Assembly: GCF_010015445.1 (NCBI RefSeq)
Contig: NC_053127.1
Span: forward strand, 23,414,745 to 23,478,744
Origin: Perca fluviatilis
Taxonomy: Eukaryota > Chordata > Actinopteri > Perciformes > Percidae
Direction of reading: 5' to 3'
Length of the DNA stretch: 64,000 bases
Shown here: piece after piece, positions 22,996 to 42,094 of the stretch
How the letters are laid out: each line of letters starts with the position of its first letter
How positions within the stretch are numbered: position 1 is the stretch's first letter
Translations under genes and position numbers: made by a program
The notes under the pieces: generated by a model
The model's database searches: none
Told to the model about the DNA's origin: nothing
What the model saw: the letters and a program-made list of their open reading frames with translations, nothing else

Positions 22996-24029
22996 GCAGT
23001 GGACGGTCAAATGTAACCGCTGCAGGCCGGACAGGCAGAACTGAGCTGTCCACAGAGTTGATGCTGTGAAAGATGTGCTGCCCAATAACAACACAGCAGC
23101 AATGGCACGCCTCGTTCTCCTATTATTTGTTCAAAAGTGTCACGGGAGAGCAGAAACCGCCCATGTGACTGCCAAAAGGGGAGGGCAAATATACCACAAA
23201 TATGAGCAAATGTAGCCTACTGCTTGTCTAAAATAACCACGCCCCTTATTTGCAGTCAAACATGACATCACCAATAATGTAATCACTTCCAATAAGTGCA
23301 CGTGAAGTGGTGATTTCGGTTGTATGCACTCAAAAAAACGTGCATACATACACACAGGGCCTATGAGCATGAGGCGCTGATGTAAAGTTGTACATATGTG
23401 AGCTGGACTGTAATGGCGCTTCTCCACACCAGGGGTCATTATTGTGACTTCCATAAATAGAAATTGGGCTCATTATGTGGCAGGACTAACATAAGATGTC
23501 AAGTAAGGTTTTCGTTAAAATAATGGATCTTTTCTCAAAATAAAAACAAACAAACAAATAAAATACCTGAAATAGCTTTTACCATTCTGCTCCAGGAAAA
23601 CAAACCAGCACTGAAAATGAACAAGAGGATTGATATGGGGATTGTATGATGTTAGAGAGAGATGGTTAAGGAGGGCAGGGACATGGACATGCAGGATCTC
23701 CACAATCTTACTTCACTAACTCCTGGACAAATGGTTTCCAAGACTCTGCCCATGTCTTATAACACTAAACAAACGTGCCAAAATGTAATGATTTCTGGAC
23801 ACAGTCACCTTTAGAGAAATACAGAATCTGGTATAGCTATGTGCCTTTTTATTTTTTGTTTCATGATCCCTGCTGGACTGTTAAATCACAACAGCCATCA
23901 CTGACCAAAACATTGCATCATTAGTTATAGTTATAGTTAAGTTATTTTACTACTTGTGTCATTTTGAAAATGTAACAATTTTAAAATTAGCTCCGAGCAT
24001 GGCCTTTGCTTTGTTTAACAGAGACAGAC

Positions 24030-24163
<134 letters not shown>

Positions 24164-24172
24164 CGATATATA

Positions 24173-25109
24173 AACTTAAAACAAAAAGTAAGGAAATTTG
24201 TGTTTGGTAGATTATTTCTCTGTGGCAACAATGCTTTTTGGCAATGAATCTTATACCGTTGGAAAGCCTGTTTAGTTCCCTTTCAAATGGTGCCCCATTT
24301 GTAAGGAACATGCATTTGTGGGATGGGCAGCAGCGCTGAGTATGTGGGTTGCGCCTATGAAAAATTTCCCAAATCTTCTCTGCCAATGCCGAACAGCTTA
24401 TTCTGCAATTGACTCGTTTGGTGGATTGGATGATTGAAGTTTGAAGAAACAAGACCTATTGGCAATTTAACAATGTATTCATTTAACAAACAGGAGCCTC
24501 AGTAGCGTTTGGAAGAACCATACACAGCCACAACAGCCTGGCACCTCCTCCTTATGCTGGTCACCAGCCTGGTCACACACTGCTGCTGCATCCCATTCTT
24601 CAACCAGCAGTTGCAAGTCTGCCAACGTGGTTGTGTTGGTCCCTCTGGCACGAACAGCACGCCCAAGCTGATCCCACAAGTGTTCAATGGGGTTGAGGTC
24701 AGGACTGCTGGCAGGCCATTCCATCCTCTCCACTCCCACATTCTGGAGGTGGTCTGTGATAAACCCCGCTCTGTGGGGACAAGCATTGTCATCTTGGATG
24801 ATAGAGTTTGGACCCAGACTGTGGAGATATGGGATGGCCACTGGTTGCAGAATCAGGCACCTGATTGTCAGCACCTGGGTGTACCAGAAGCTCAAAACAA
24901 GAGTCAATAGCAACAGCAAAGAAAAGCTGTTTAGCAAATTTTTCATGGGCGCAACCCACATACTGAGCTCTGCTGCTCATCCCTCAAATGCATTTTCCTT
25001 ACAAATGGGGCACCATTTGATTTATATATAAGATTTATTGCCAGAAAGCATTGTTACCACAGAGAAATAATCCACCAAACACAAATTTCCTTACTTTTTG
25101 TTTTAAGTT
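24173..25109. mobile_element. Defective Tc1-like transposon inserted in a GATA tract
   Basis: The element is bounded by TA (24171-24172 and 25110-25111). Its long terminal inverted repeats start AACTTAAAACAAAAAGTAAG on each strand and extend about 170-200 bp, with a small deletion in one arm. It is 937 bp, compared with the roughly 1.3-1.6 kb usual for intact Tc1 relatives, so internal sequence is missing. Confidence 0.9.
24499..24820 (-). pseudogene. Truncated, frameshifted Tc1-like transposase
   Basis: Minus-strand frames give the C-terminal part of a DDE transposase: SIIQDDNACPHRA, then ASSPDLNPIEHLWDQLGRAV. After VEEWDA the frame is broken by a small deletion and resumes in another frame as QQCVTRLVTSIRRRCQAVVA to SSKRY. 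The helix-turn-helix DNA-binding half and the first catalytic aspartate are absent, so it cannot be active. Confidence 0.9.
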
Positions 25110-25165
<56 letters not shown>

Positions 25166-25203
25166 CAGACATTTCAAAAGCTGGACACAATTATGTCTCC
25201 CAC

Positions 25204-25268
25204 TTCACTGTAAAGTCCAATCTGTGTGTATGTGTGTGTGTGTGTGTGTGCGTGTGTGTGTGTGTGTG
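25204..25268. repeat. (TG)n microsatellite
   Basis: A TG tract with one CG interruption lies just outside the Tc1-like element and GATA run in the slc12a9-gnb2 spacer. Confidence 0.9.
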
Positions 25269-26399
25269 CACTGGAGGTTTCCACATCACACTTTACACTG
25301 TAAATTGCATATTTGACCACGATTGGCACAGTGAAGTGCAAACATCCAAGTGAAGTAAAAAAATAAAAATAAAGCAAAACATAATTTTTTTTTACTTTAA
25401 AATATACAGATTGTTGTGACAAATCCAGGAGTTGGTTTCACATGACTAATGTATTAACGCAGGACACTACAGTGATGAATGATTTCAATAGAATATTGAC
25501 ACAGGACACTCTTGAAAAAGAGATTTGTAATCTCAATGAGTCTTTACTCCAGGTTAAATAAAGGTTTAATAAAATAAAACAAATTGGAAGAACATTTGAA
25601 TCACATCCAAATCCAAAGTATTTGATATAGCCCATAGGCCTACAAAATCTTAATGAGCCCCCAGACTCACTAATCAGTCTCAGTAGAGCAACTGCAAAAT
25701 GTCCCCTTATCCAATCATCAGTTCAAATCTTCATACTCATTTCTTCTTCCTTTGACCTCCAAAATCACTGGAAAAGCATTATCTTTATTTTGTAAAATTC
25801 CCATTTGAAGTGGAGAGGATGGACAGAATACTGCCATGCTTCCTACTTTCCTCATTGTGCTGCACCCTGCAAAACATGAAGTTATCATAATTCAAAACAT
25901 TCAATTTGTAGGTAGGCTACCCCTCACTTGAGAAACCAGAAGGATCAACTCTTTATCTCTCTGAACAGATCAAACTGAAGAGTCCATGCATGTGAGAAAA
26001 GGATCTCAAACCTGCAGAGTGGTCTGATCAGGGGTTATGGGATTTACTATAGTATTAAGAGATGGGTGTGGTTGAAACATCCTTCATGCCCGGATTTGAG
26101 GATCCTTCTGCAAGCGCCCACCGCGTGATCTGGCTGCCTGTTTCTGAATGATGATATTCAGAAAAAAAAAAAAAAAAAGGAACCGTGTGGATAACTGACC
26201 GAGAGGGCCGCCTCTCACAATACTGGGAGAAAACCCGCTCAGTCGATCTATTGATGGGTTGATTTCTTGCAACCAGAAGCTTTTTTTAATGCCATTACTT
26301 TCTATTTGAGGCAGATTTGCACTCAGTAGCCTAATTCATTGTTGGCTCGGAGGCGGTTGTCCTGATGAAGTGTCAGCAGAGGGAGGAGGAAGCCAGAGA

Positions 26400-26857
26400 G
26401 AGGAAGGAAACGAGGATAACGTCACGAAAAGCAGAATCGGAGTAAAACGGACTGAATAGTAATGGACAGTGCTTGATGCGGGCCGGGGACCCGAGCTGAA
26501 TTGTGTTTGTTTACGTCGCATTGGACAAAGATGTTTTTGTTAACTGGTCGGGTGTGAAAAAAAAGGGGAAAACATTTCGAGGAGGAAACGGCAGCACAGC
26601 AGCAGCAGCAGCAGCAGATTTCATCTTTTTCAGGAGGCTCCACTAAAGCAGAGAAATGGAAATGTGTGTAGCCCTCCTCCGTTTGCCTGTTCGCTGAAGG
26701 ATTTGGAAACAGCCTAATCGTGACACACGGAGCTTTAAGTGGATCTTATTTTTTAATGAGTGAAAAAGACATATAGCTAAATCTTTTTTGGGGGACGTTG
26801 CTTTCGGTTTTTCCACGGCAGAAAAAAAAGCAGCAAAATCATCGGGGGAATTAACAG
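26400..26857 (+). promoter_or_regulatory. gnb2: gnb2 5' non-coding exon and promoter-proximal region
   Basis: A donor TTAACAG|GTAGCC ends an exon at 26857. The next exon opens at 28733 (acceptor GCCAACAG) and carries 23 nt of leader before the gnb2 ATG at 28756. The candidate first exon contains a (CAG)7 run at 26597-26617. A CRE-like TAACGTCAC lies at about 26416. The transcription start is not visible from sequence, so the left limit is approximate. The gene is head-to-head with slc12a9, about 3.4 kb from its candidate first exon. Confidence 0.5.
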
Positions 26858-27756
26858 GTAGCCACCCATTATCAAACGCTGTGACAACCGCTGTAGGCCA
26901 GCCTATTGAGTGTAAGATGGCTTGGTGATGATGTGCCTATTCGTGGCATCATTTTGACTAAATTAATTTAGCTACATCCGCATTTTAGAAGCTCAGCATC
27001 TGAAACAAGATGTGGTTAGGGCCTTCATCAGCCGCTGTGCTGATCAATATGTGATGTAGCCTGCATTCATGGGGCCTGTCTTCCTATTTAAATACACTAG
27101 GAATCTCTAAATGCTTCAGACGCTGAAATAAAATGCTTATGGTGGTCTTCCTATATATTTGAATCTGTCCCGTTGTACCCGCTTCTTTCTTTATTCTGCG
27201 GCTTTTATTTCCGTGCGGAGCTCCCAGGCCAGGCCTGCATGTGTTAAAACCTGGGAGTGAGCAGAGCCGCACAGTTTCTCTGACATTAACATTTACTCTG
27301 TCAAACATGCTGTGGTTGGGGGCTCTGCGCTCCGCTCCAGTTGCAGATGCCATGTTAGTGTCGTTCCACATCAGATGTGCATCCAAAAGGGGTGGGGCCA
27401 GTCACACTTTGGCATCATGCTCTTTGAATTTCTCTCTCCTTGTGTTATTAAATGTGTTCTCAAAAGGCCAGTAAACTCCCTCAAATGTTCAGGCACTAAG
27501 AATATGCCTTATTCTAACGTCACCTTCCTCATCAGCATCATCATGTAGGAGATAGCCTCTTGTTGGCTACCAGGCCATGAATGAGTGCAGGTGGAGTCCG
27601 TATGATATGTGTGTCTTTTTTTTACCACTGTCCAGTGGCATGACTTCAGCACAAATCTGCTCGCCCTCCACTCGATGCTCGCAGGCGACAAAACATCCAT
27701 CCGAGCATCTGGCTGGACCCATCTAGGCCTGATCTCTGATGCACCCCCGCACCCCA

Positions 27757-27757
<1 letters not shown>

Positions 27758-27848
<91 letters not shown>
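27758..27848. repeat. (CA)n microsatellite, gnb2 leader intron
   Basis: About 45 uninterrupted CA units lie in the intron between the gnb2 non-coding exon and the first coding exon. The cysteine/valine or threonine/histidine frames over it are repeat artefacts. Confidence 0.97.
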
Positions 27849-27850
<2 letters not shown>

Positions 27851-28755
27851 TGCTTTTCTCCTCCTCATTGGCTAAATGAGCAGCTGTGCCAGGAGACTGA
27901 GACCCATGATGCACCCCTTTTGGCTTCCATTAGTGCCGTGTGATCCATCTGGTCGCAGGTCCCTCCAGGGAACAGTGACCTACTGTAGCTAATTGCTCTT
28001 CCTTTGCAGTGTGCACTGTATGCATGTTTGCTGTGGATTTGAATTGCTTCACAAATGCAAATAGAAGTTCCCTGTTTGGGAAGCTGTTTGAATGTGTAAC
28101 TGTACTCCTATCAGGAACAGGAAATGCTGCTTCCTACTGAAAGCATGATGTGATGTACAGTGTGTTTGACCCCAGTTGGCCCATAGCTAAATTTATACAT
28201 CTCCTACCATGTTAATTTTTAGGAACCGCAGTGTCTCAGATGACAAAAAAAAGATGACTGTGTTCAGCATTAGCACAAGTTTTGACTTAATACACAACCT
28301 GTAAATGCATAGTCAAGTTCCCTCGGCTTTAAAGGGAGTGTTCGCTCAGCTTGGTAGCGATGCTGGCTGTTGGATAGCAGCTTAGTCATTACAGATTATT
28401 CTCCTCAGTTAAACCAGGCATGGTTGCACAGCCATAAACAGATTACAAGGTTTATTCTCACTGTGTGGGTTCAGTAATCCTTACAGATTACATTTTTATT
28501 TTTTTATTTTATTGTTTCTTTCCCAAATCAGGGACAAACAGTATTTTACGTAAATTATTTTACTTAATTTATCCATTTTTGATGAAAGTGGACTCCTGGA
28601 TTACTGGATTATGAAAACACGAAACTGTGCTAATCCCAATGGGCTTCACTAATATACAGCCGCAGTCAATTACGAGATTATACTTAATGTAAATCAGAGT
28701 CTGATATTTAAAGTTTTCCCGACGGCCAACAGGTGACGACCCTGACAAATCCAAA

Positions 28756-33747
<4,992 letters not shown>

Positions 33748-33917
33748 GCCATGAATATAAACAGCAAACACACACACACACATACATACACACACACCTC
33801 CAACAAACACCGCTCCCATCTTGGGACACAGTTTGCACCCTGTATTCACTGTATGTAAGATTCAACAGACAAATTGCAACATTGTACTGTACATAATATA
33901 TATGACTTAGGTATGAG

Positions 33918-33975
<58 letters not shown>

Positions 33976-34034
33976 AACACACCTAAAACACCTAGCCCTA
34001 AACACATGCCCACAGCTGATTTAAGTACAGAAAA

Positions 34035-34065
<31 letters not shown>

Positions 34066-34213
34066 ATCTTTAAAATTTAAAAATGTGATAAAATACAGTT
34101 GGATGTTCAGCTGCTCAAATAAAAAACACAAATGCCACTATTACCTGAAGCCTTTTAACACGTCTAACACGCTCATTCACACAACACACACAACCACACA
34201 CACAACACACACG

Positions 34214-34286
<73 letters not shown>

Positions 34287-34905
34287 TTTCCTGAGAGATA
34301 TTGCTCCTCGAGTTAAACAGGGGAGAAAACGTTATTGGACAATTCTGTCTTTGTTTACAATGAAGTCCAAAATGCACTCCAGACAAATTTTTCTGTACTA
34401 TTTTTGTCTCAGTACCACATGTATCTCTGTGATGCTAATGAGAAGGAAGAATGGTTGTGGAAAGAGAATCATGGGAGTCCATTAACACTGAAAAAAAAGA
34501 CAGGATGATCGTCTGAGTCCAGGGAAAATATCAACTCTTATTTTCATCTGGCTCAAAACATTATATAGTCACTGTTTTTATAGCTATGAACCCCCCACAT
34601 ACAGTACATCTGCTCTTAAGTTTTTGTTTTATTCTTCTTTTTTACACTTATTTTATTCATGTTCTCCCTGTGTGCCTCAGATACACTTTAAGGATTATTA
34701 ATAGACAATATTGATGAAATTAAATTAACAAAAAAAAAAAGATCTGAGATTCAAAAGGTGGGTGAAAAAAAATAAAAGCATTACTGTATAAGACATCTTA
34801 ATAAAGCAGGAGCCAGTATTCATACTTTGACTTTGTCAATGTATTATCTGGACATTACGATGGTGTAATTGTACATAATATTAATAAATAATAGCCTCTC
34901 CTGCC
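33748..34905 (+). other. gnb2: gnb2 3' UTR, rich in (CA)n
   Basis: This sequence follows the gnb2 stop and has AATAAA signals at 34771-34776 and 34800-34805, and another near 34884. It therefore probably ends between about 34.8 and 34.9 kb. It holds three CA tracts (about 33767-33797, 33920-33972 and 34219-34284) and a short TA run at about 34049-34064. CA tracts in mRNA are known hnRNP L binding sites. The exact cleavage site is not determined. Confidence 0.55.
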
Positions 34906-37654
34906 AGATGTTGTGTATTTCTTTCATTTATACACTTGGAAAGTCATCAACTCAATGGAAAATAAGGGTGCATTCATGTGCAGTTTGACTTATAAATGGT
35001 TGTTGTCAGTGATTGATTTTTGAAAATAAATGTTACATGCTTAATTGTATGAAGAAGTTTGTCCTCTAGTGATCTAAAAAAAAAATATCCCATTTAAAAC
35101 CAAAACAATTAAACCAGTATAATAGCAAGTTGGAAGTACACCAACACCTGACAGGATTCCAAAGTTGTAGTTCCCCACATTAAACTAAGTAACGTATTTA
35201 ATCAGAAATGTGTGGCTAGAACCTGGACTTTCACTATCACCAATGAAATGTCGTCTTGAATATGGGGATAAAAACAAGTCATCTATGCTAAGGTCAAAGC
35301 AATGTTGTTGGATACCTTTCCCCATTGTTACTCATTGTTTAACAGACCAATCGTTCGGGAAAGGGTAGTTCACTTTGTGTGTTTTCCTTATCTGCTGGTT
35401 GAATTTAAACTGAAACGTGTCATACGGGAAGAGATTTAGCTTTATTGCAGGATTGACGTGTTTTTACATTCAGCCACCAGAGGGTGCTGCAGCTTACTCG
35501 GAATCTCAGATTCACAATTAAGGATGAAAAGGGTTTTATTCAATAACAACAAAAACAAAATCTTTTAGGCAATAATTTTAATCCATTGAATGGCATACCT
35601 GTGAATATTGAACTGGGTTTCCTGTGACGTAGTCTTATATACATCACACAAACTCATGCAGGAACAACTGGTCCAAGCACATTTTAGCACCATCATGTGG
35701 TTAAACACTGACATATTTCACATTGTCACTGCAGTATTTTGTTGAAAGCCCAGCACACCCACAGTAAACCCACACGTTATCTTAATTATTCCCCCTGGAA
35801 AAAGGCTTCCGTGTACACACTGCAAGATTGACATCTCCTTCACTCTCCTCTTATTTTGTCGCTCCTGTTAGGGCAGGAAAAAAAAAACCATCCGAAAAGT
35901 GACACTTTATCATTTTTTTTAAAAAGGGTTTTTTTTTTTTTTTTTTTTTCCCAGCATAGCTCTGCACCATCGTCAGCCTGAGCAAAGATCTAATGCCTGT
36001 GTCCAGGGCCTTCAAAAACTATGGAAACAATTATTTTGGAGAGTCAAAGCTTAGCCCCCCAGTAATGATACTTCAAAGAAATCTTAGTAATATAAATTTA
36101 AATCAATTGTATAATGGACATTTTTTTCAGAATACAAAAAAAGAAAAGAAACGAGACTAATGAGATTAAGGTATTTAATTTTTCAAACAATGCTGTATTA
36201 AGACATGAATTCATTCAACACAATCTTTTGAAAGTTTAAATTTTATCAGTCTATGAAATACAATCTGGAGTTAACCTCTCACAGACACAGTAACACAGAC
36301 GCGCGCACACACACTAAAACATTGCAAAGATGTTTACCGTCTTTAAAAAAAAAACATAAAAAACATTAATAGATATTGTAGTTCTGTCCAAAGCTCCATA
36401 TTGTTTTAGAGCTCCCCAAGTTTGATCTGCCTCACTCCGAGCTACAGCTGCTAATCCATTCACACATTATTGATTAGAAATATAAGCTATGAGAGAGGAG
36501 TGCCTCAACAGAATATTATCTTTTGATATCAGAGTTCATAAAGGCAGTTTCGGGGATTTCATTATAGCAAAATAAGAGCAAGCATCCCAACAGGTGCTTG
36601 TGTTAAACTGAGAGAGAAGCAATTATTTCAAGTGATTACAAAAAAAAAGTAAAAGTACAGAACAACTTCTGTAACAAGCAACACACAAACCAGCCTACAT
36701 TCAGTCTGCCAAAGGCCACTGAAGAATTTCTTTCTGTAGGCCACACACAGATGGACAGCCACGGTTTATATTTGTTCAAATGCTTATATTGCTTATTAAA
36801 AAGAAATGTCATCTGAGAGAAGTCTCTCAAGACGATGTTCTACACCTTCAGCGCTCCACCTACAACTCAGTGGTGCCTCTTTCTTTCTGATGCCAAACTT
36901 GTTCAGAGCTTAAATGAATTCAGCAATCAACTCTGTTCACGCTCATGGTCAGACTGACACTGACTCTGAGAAGTCCGGGAGGTTCTTTTAATGGCTGTTG
37001 GTACAAAATAAAATAGCACTTTTACACCTTAAGGTGCTTTTAGGGAAATCAACAAGCAGAACTACTGTGTTACAAACCACAACCCATTATAAGATTTTCT
37101 GTTGCATTAAGTTAGGCTTAATATTTGGAAGTGACTGCCTCAATCTAGTTGACGACGTACTGCATTACCTCACCCAAAACTACATGTAGATATTCATCTA
37201 TTAAGATAAACTCATATTGAAAAACTTTTATTGGTAAAATAAGGGTCTTCCTTAAAATAAACATGTCTGTTATTATTTGCAATGCTATCCAGAGACAGTC
37301 AGCACAAATCAGACAATAAAGATGATTAAATAAAAATGATGGTATTGTGTTTTGCATTATTTTTAGTTAGACATGATCTGCAACTGCAAGTAGTTTGATG
37401 TGCCTCACTAAGCTTGTGCACCATAGCTGAGGTAGAAACACAGTTAAGTATTCCAAGTAAATTGTATTTTATGCAACAGGAGTTGTGTTTTAAAAGGAGA
37501 ACTCAAACTATTGTACACATCACAGTCTGTTTTTAAACTTCATTTGTTAGTAAGTGCACTTACTGATGTTACCAGGCAACACCTGAGATGTTGCAAACAA
37601 AATGTCATGCACAGGAAATGTCAGCTCATCACTCTCTGTATTTAGTATTTGGGG

Positions 37655-37935
37655 AAACACAAAGAGTACTCCAACGATTTAGCATTGAAGTTCTATAACA
37701 TGGTCGGACTCGCAATGGAAAGTAAAACAAAAAAAGTATCAAAATCGATGCATAACATCTTTATTCCAAACATATTTTTTTCCTTGTTAAAATCCGATGG
37801 CTACATTACCCACAATGCAACGCGACTGCCGACAGTTTGGTCAGAGATTCGGGTGTGTTGTGCTTGTAGGGGCTAATGTAGCCTTGAGCTGCTAGCCTCA
37901 TGCAGAGATGAGGAGCAGCTACAGAGATCTGGTAA
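37655..37935. repeat. Probable interspersed repeat
   Basis: The stretch with ATAACATGGTCGGACTCGCA, ATCTTTATTCCAAACATATT and CTACATTACCCACAATGCAA resembles a repeated teleost sequence known to me from memory. No ends or target duplication were seen. Confidence 0.3.
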
Positions 37936-39209
37936 GTTCACTTCTTTCTTACTCCACACCTCCCAGATTGTTTTCATTTTCAAACGTGTAGTCTTCAGCC
38001 CCAACTGACACGGACTCAAGTGACATCAATTAATCACAATTCACGCAACTCCTTTTGGAATCACAAATGGCTTTTTCCACATATGCAGTAGTACCCCCAA
38101 GATGTGTAAACAGACTTTGATGTGAATATCAGTGGAGTTCCCCTTTATGGACTTTCATACCTGGTGACAAAAATGCATAAAACTTAAGTTGTCAAGAAAT
38201 GATGATTAAGTAGTTGTTTTTGCCTGTATTCTGGAATTCTCAATTATTAATTGATCGATGCACTTTCCCCTTACTAAATGCTGCCTTTTTTGATAGCCAG
38301 CTGCCAATAACTTCATGCAAGGGCCATCACGCCCGTCACATCACCACTGCACCACCTGTGTGATGTTTGCCGTCATCGCCTGAGCACATTAACAGCCTGT
38401 CAACCCCACATAGGCAATTTACACCAGAGGCCAGATCCAACACCCATCTGTGAGTCACCACAAGTGTCTGAATCAAAGCCACATCAGACTCTTCTGGTAA
38501 CAAGAAAGACATTATTTCATGTCTAGATAACATAACTCAACAGAAATGCTGCAGTAATTGACAGTCTACACACACACGGCTGTTTCACTATAACCAACTA
38601 CTTAGACTGATTACATACTGAGGAGTTTGGCGACTGCTGAGTGAATAGGGAAAAACAAGCTCCATCTCTCCGTTAACACTCAATGCTAGCTTTGACCTCT
38701 CTGCCTTAAAATACATTGTGCTTTGACTAATAGAGCAATACACAGTTTCATATAAATACAAATCTGTATTATAGATGTACATTCACTTTGATTTCTCAAT
38801 ATAGACCAATTTACATGTTTTATAAAATAGGCTTCTCAGAATATATGAAGCTACTTTCCCCACTACAAGATTACACAACCAACATCATTCAAGAACAAGT
38901 GCTTTTCTAATCTTTGCTGCAAGAACTTACATTTTCTGAGCAGACATCGCACACAAGAGTTAGAATTTGATCTGTGCACAGGTACTAAGTTTACTCTACA
39001 AACACGTTTTATACGTATGGCTTTTCACTATGCTGGCTCCCACTGTGAGGAGATCCTTTACACGTCACACTGGATTAATTGGACACGTGTTAATTTATTT
39101 GTTATTGCATCTTTCTGAATGGATTGTCTGTCGATCGTTTTTAGGGAATATTCACGGTGCCAAAAAAGCATTTAAAGTCCATCTATAGGATATTCTGAAT
39201 TTGACTTAA

Positions 39210-39384
39210 AGCAACACTAGAGAACTTTTCCCGCTTCGGAATTGTCCATTACATTACATTGTCCAGTTCATTCGAACTACAGATCCGCTACCCGATCTGG
39301 CAAACTTGCATAATGTAATGTAATGGACAATTCCGCTTCCAACCTGTAGGGGGACCGAAGCGGGAAAAGGTCTCTAGTGTTGCT
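39210..39384. mobile_element. Short palindromic TTAA-flanked MITE
   Basis: TTAA lies at 39206-39209 and 39385-39388. The left arm AGCAACACTAGAGAACTTTT CCCGCTTCGG is repeated in inverted orientation at the right end with a single difference (AGAGACC instead of AGAGAAC). The interior also pairs (CCATTACATTACAT against ATGTAATGTAATGG). At 175 bp it has no coding capacity. Confidence 0.85.
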
Positions 39385-40306
39385 TTAAGTGGCACAGGAC
39401 ATAAATCACCATATTGAGAAAGAAAATATAGTTATGCCTTTTCTTCATGAGATTTCAAGCAAGAGACAAGTGTGTGTGCGCTTGGGGGGGGGGGATCCTT
39501 AAATCTCTCACTGTCCAAATCCAAGGCACTGCTTTAACTGTAAACATGGCAGATTGATAAAAAATTATGATTTGACCATAAAAAGCATAAGTGCCAGAGC
39601 TCCTAATAGATTGTAATTGTGACATCTGAAATGTAAGTCATGGCACATGACAGATATTCAAGAATAAAAACACATTGGATAAAAAGGGGAACACAACTTT
39701 GAAACAGTACTATATACTCTATTTTAATGGCTTACATGCACACCAAGTATCTGCTGAAGATATATTTGTAAATGTGTGTTTACTGAAGTGAAAGTGCTTT
39801 CCATGTCCATTTACAGTTTGTTTTATAGTCTCACTATAAAATTAACGATCTATTCATATACTCTTTGATTAAACTCTCTGCCCTAAACATATACTGCATT
39901 CTTAATAGCTTTCCTTTTGCCTGTATGAAATATATCTTCTCAGCGACTTCTAGCAGACTACCCCACTGATCACTAGCCAATATTCCTTTCATAATAACCA
40001 AAAGCTTTTTATAGTGACCGTTTTGCACAAAAAAAATACAGTTGTGCTCGTTTAACATGAACATGTCAGCTTCTATTTATAAACACATGAACTAACTTTT
40101 TGAACAACTCCATGCAGATAAGATGCATGATCCGAGTGACAAAAAACCATCTTGACTTTAAAAATATCCACCTGTTGGCGTTGGAACACTGAAGCACTAA
40201 ACAAAAAGCTTGATTCATGTTTTGACCTACCCATTGCTGACTGATAATCACCAAGCTACTTCCTGATAACACTGTCTCATACTTCTACCGTACTGCCTGG
40301 TATACG

Positions 40307-40308
<2 letters not shown>

Positions 40309-40386
<78 letters not shown>
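40309..40386. repeat. (CA)n microsatellite
   Basis: About 39 CA units lie in the spacer between gnb2 and mink1. No gene evidence is associated with it. Confidence 0.97.
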
Positions 40387-40387
<1 letters not shown>

Positions 40388-40960
40388 CAAAGCAGGCAGT
40401 TAAATTATAGTCAAGATCTATAGAAAATGCCAAGCAGCTGGTGAAGTCGGCTGATTTTTTTGAATGTATATACAGAAAGGAACATTGGTTAGTGTTCTGT
40501 AGGAAGAGTAAAATCTTTATAGTCGCCATGTAAGCAATATTCCATTTGGCCTTGATTTATACCCCCCTTGCAGAATATGCTGTGAACTTTGGCAGAGTGT
40601 ACAGATAAAAATATATTAAGTCATATATTAAGTCTCATGTGGTTCAGCTGTCCTCTCCAAAGTGCCTGATGAGATGGAGTCCTCTGTGGTATTGCAGAGT
40701 CGCCCTACATTAAATCTTTCCACTGGCCTAAGACAATTTATGAACCGTACCACACTAAGAGCTGTTCTACTGCAATCCCCTGAACAAACACTTCTCACAA
40801 AAAAGATCCACACTAAAATAGCCTAAGAACTGAAATATAATACAGCAGAGCAGATCACTGTGGTAGGAGGGTGAAAGGACCACGAAAATGATCTCCTTTA
40901 ATCACTATAATCTCAGTGACACCCCCCTTTCAGGTTTCTCCAATGTGACAAATATCCCGT

Positions 40961-40968
<8 letters not shown>

Positions 40969-41000
<32 letters not shown>
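40969..41000. repeat. (CT)n microsatellite
   Basis: About 16 CT units follow an eight-base C run in the gnb2-mink1 spacer. Confidence 0.95.
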
Positions 41001-41002
<2 letters not shown>

Positions 41003-41329
41003 AAGGTGTCATTGTACTCCCTAACACTACCACCCAAATATACAAACCCCCCTCTTCAAACAAGGACTCCACAGAATAGCATATATTGCAATATAATGGC
41101 AATATAATTACAGTAAAATTAAGAATACCAGTAGGCTAATACCAATGCAGAAGCACTACATATAAATAACAGTTTTTTGTATTTTGTAAATCTATGAAAA
41201 CAGAGAAGTTTAGATACAAGCCTGATGAATCAAATAATAAATTCACCTAAACCATAGAAGAAGGAAAAAGGCAAAGCAGGAGATTTCACATTACTGATTC
41301 TGAGTACTGCACATTTACGAGACTTCGGA

Positions 41330-42061
41330 TTGTTTATTTTTTTAATCATTTATTAATTTTTAAACTGAAATCTATTTTTGCTTTTGAAGCATTCAAGGCT
41401 TACTTGCTGTGATTAAGAGTTGCAACATCATTTGCCATTCAGGCCGGAAAAAGTTAGTGAAAGCCGGCCTCAGGTTACTGTCTACTGTACATAAACTAAA
41501 GATACTTCAACAAGCTACTTTTTCCTGACTTTAATGTCCCTTTGTAATATTTTATTGTACTAAATCCTTCCTTTAAGCCTCGCTGAAATTGTGGGAGCCC
41601 CAAAACATTGGGGGTTCACAAGCCACTGCAGATGGGCGTTCCAGCATTTTATTATTTGACGTCCATGTGTGCCGGTGGCAATACACCGAATGGAGGCTAT
41701 ATTAGAGACCTGCAAATGATTCAGATCTAAGTGTAAGGTGCTACCTATTTACAGCTTCATTTCAACATACAGTATTGGTGAATAATGCCTTCCTCAAAGC
41801 GTACTGTAGAACCACACAGGAATGTTTTTTTTAAACATACTTTAGAATTAGGAACTAATCAGTTACGACTGAACACAGGTCCACCAATTAAAGGAAATCA
41901 AGACAAGAATATTTACAGTAGAAATCAATACACTGTAGATGGTATTAACATTTGATTCCAGAGATAATGTTATCTAGGAGCCTCTGTAGAAATTGTGGAG
42001 TGTACATGTAAGCTGGAATGGATTGAAAGATTGTGTTGTGTATGTGTGTGTTTGTCTATGA

Positions 42062-42094
<33 letters not shown>

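Larger units (their letters stand above)
34906..41329. other. Region between convergent gnb2 and mink1 without recognised exons
   Basis: No coding exon or RNA gene was identified across 6.4 kb. It holds a TTAA element (39210-39384), a probable interspersed repeat (about 37655-37935, with CTACATTACCCACAATGCAA), (CA)n at 40309-40386, (CT)n at 40969-41000, and poly-A/T runs near 35.9 kb. Part may be alternative long 3' UTR of either neighbour. Confidence 0.4.

Noticed and set aside
26597..26617. Polyglutamine-coding CAG expansion
   Set aside because: The (CAG)7 run lies in the non-coding first exon of gnb2, upstream of the start codon in the next exon, and is short.
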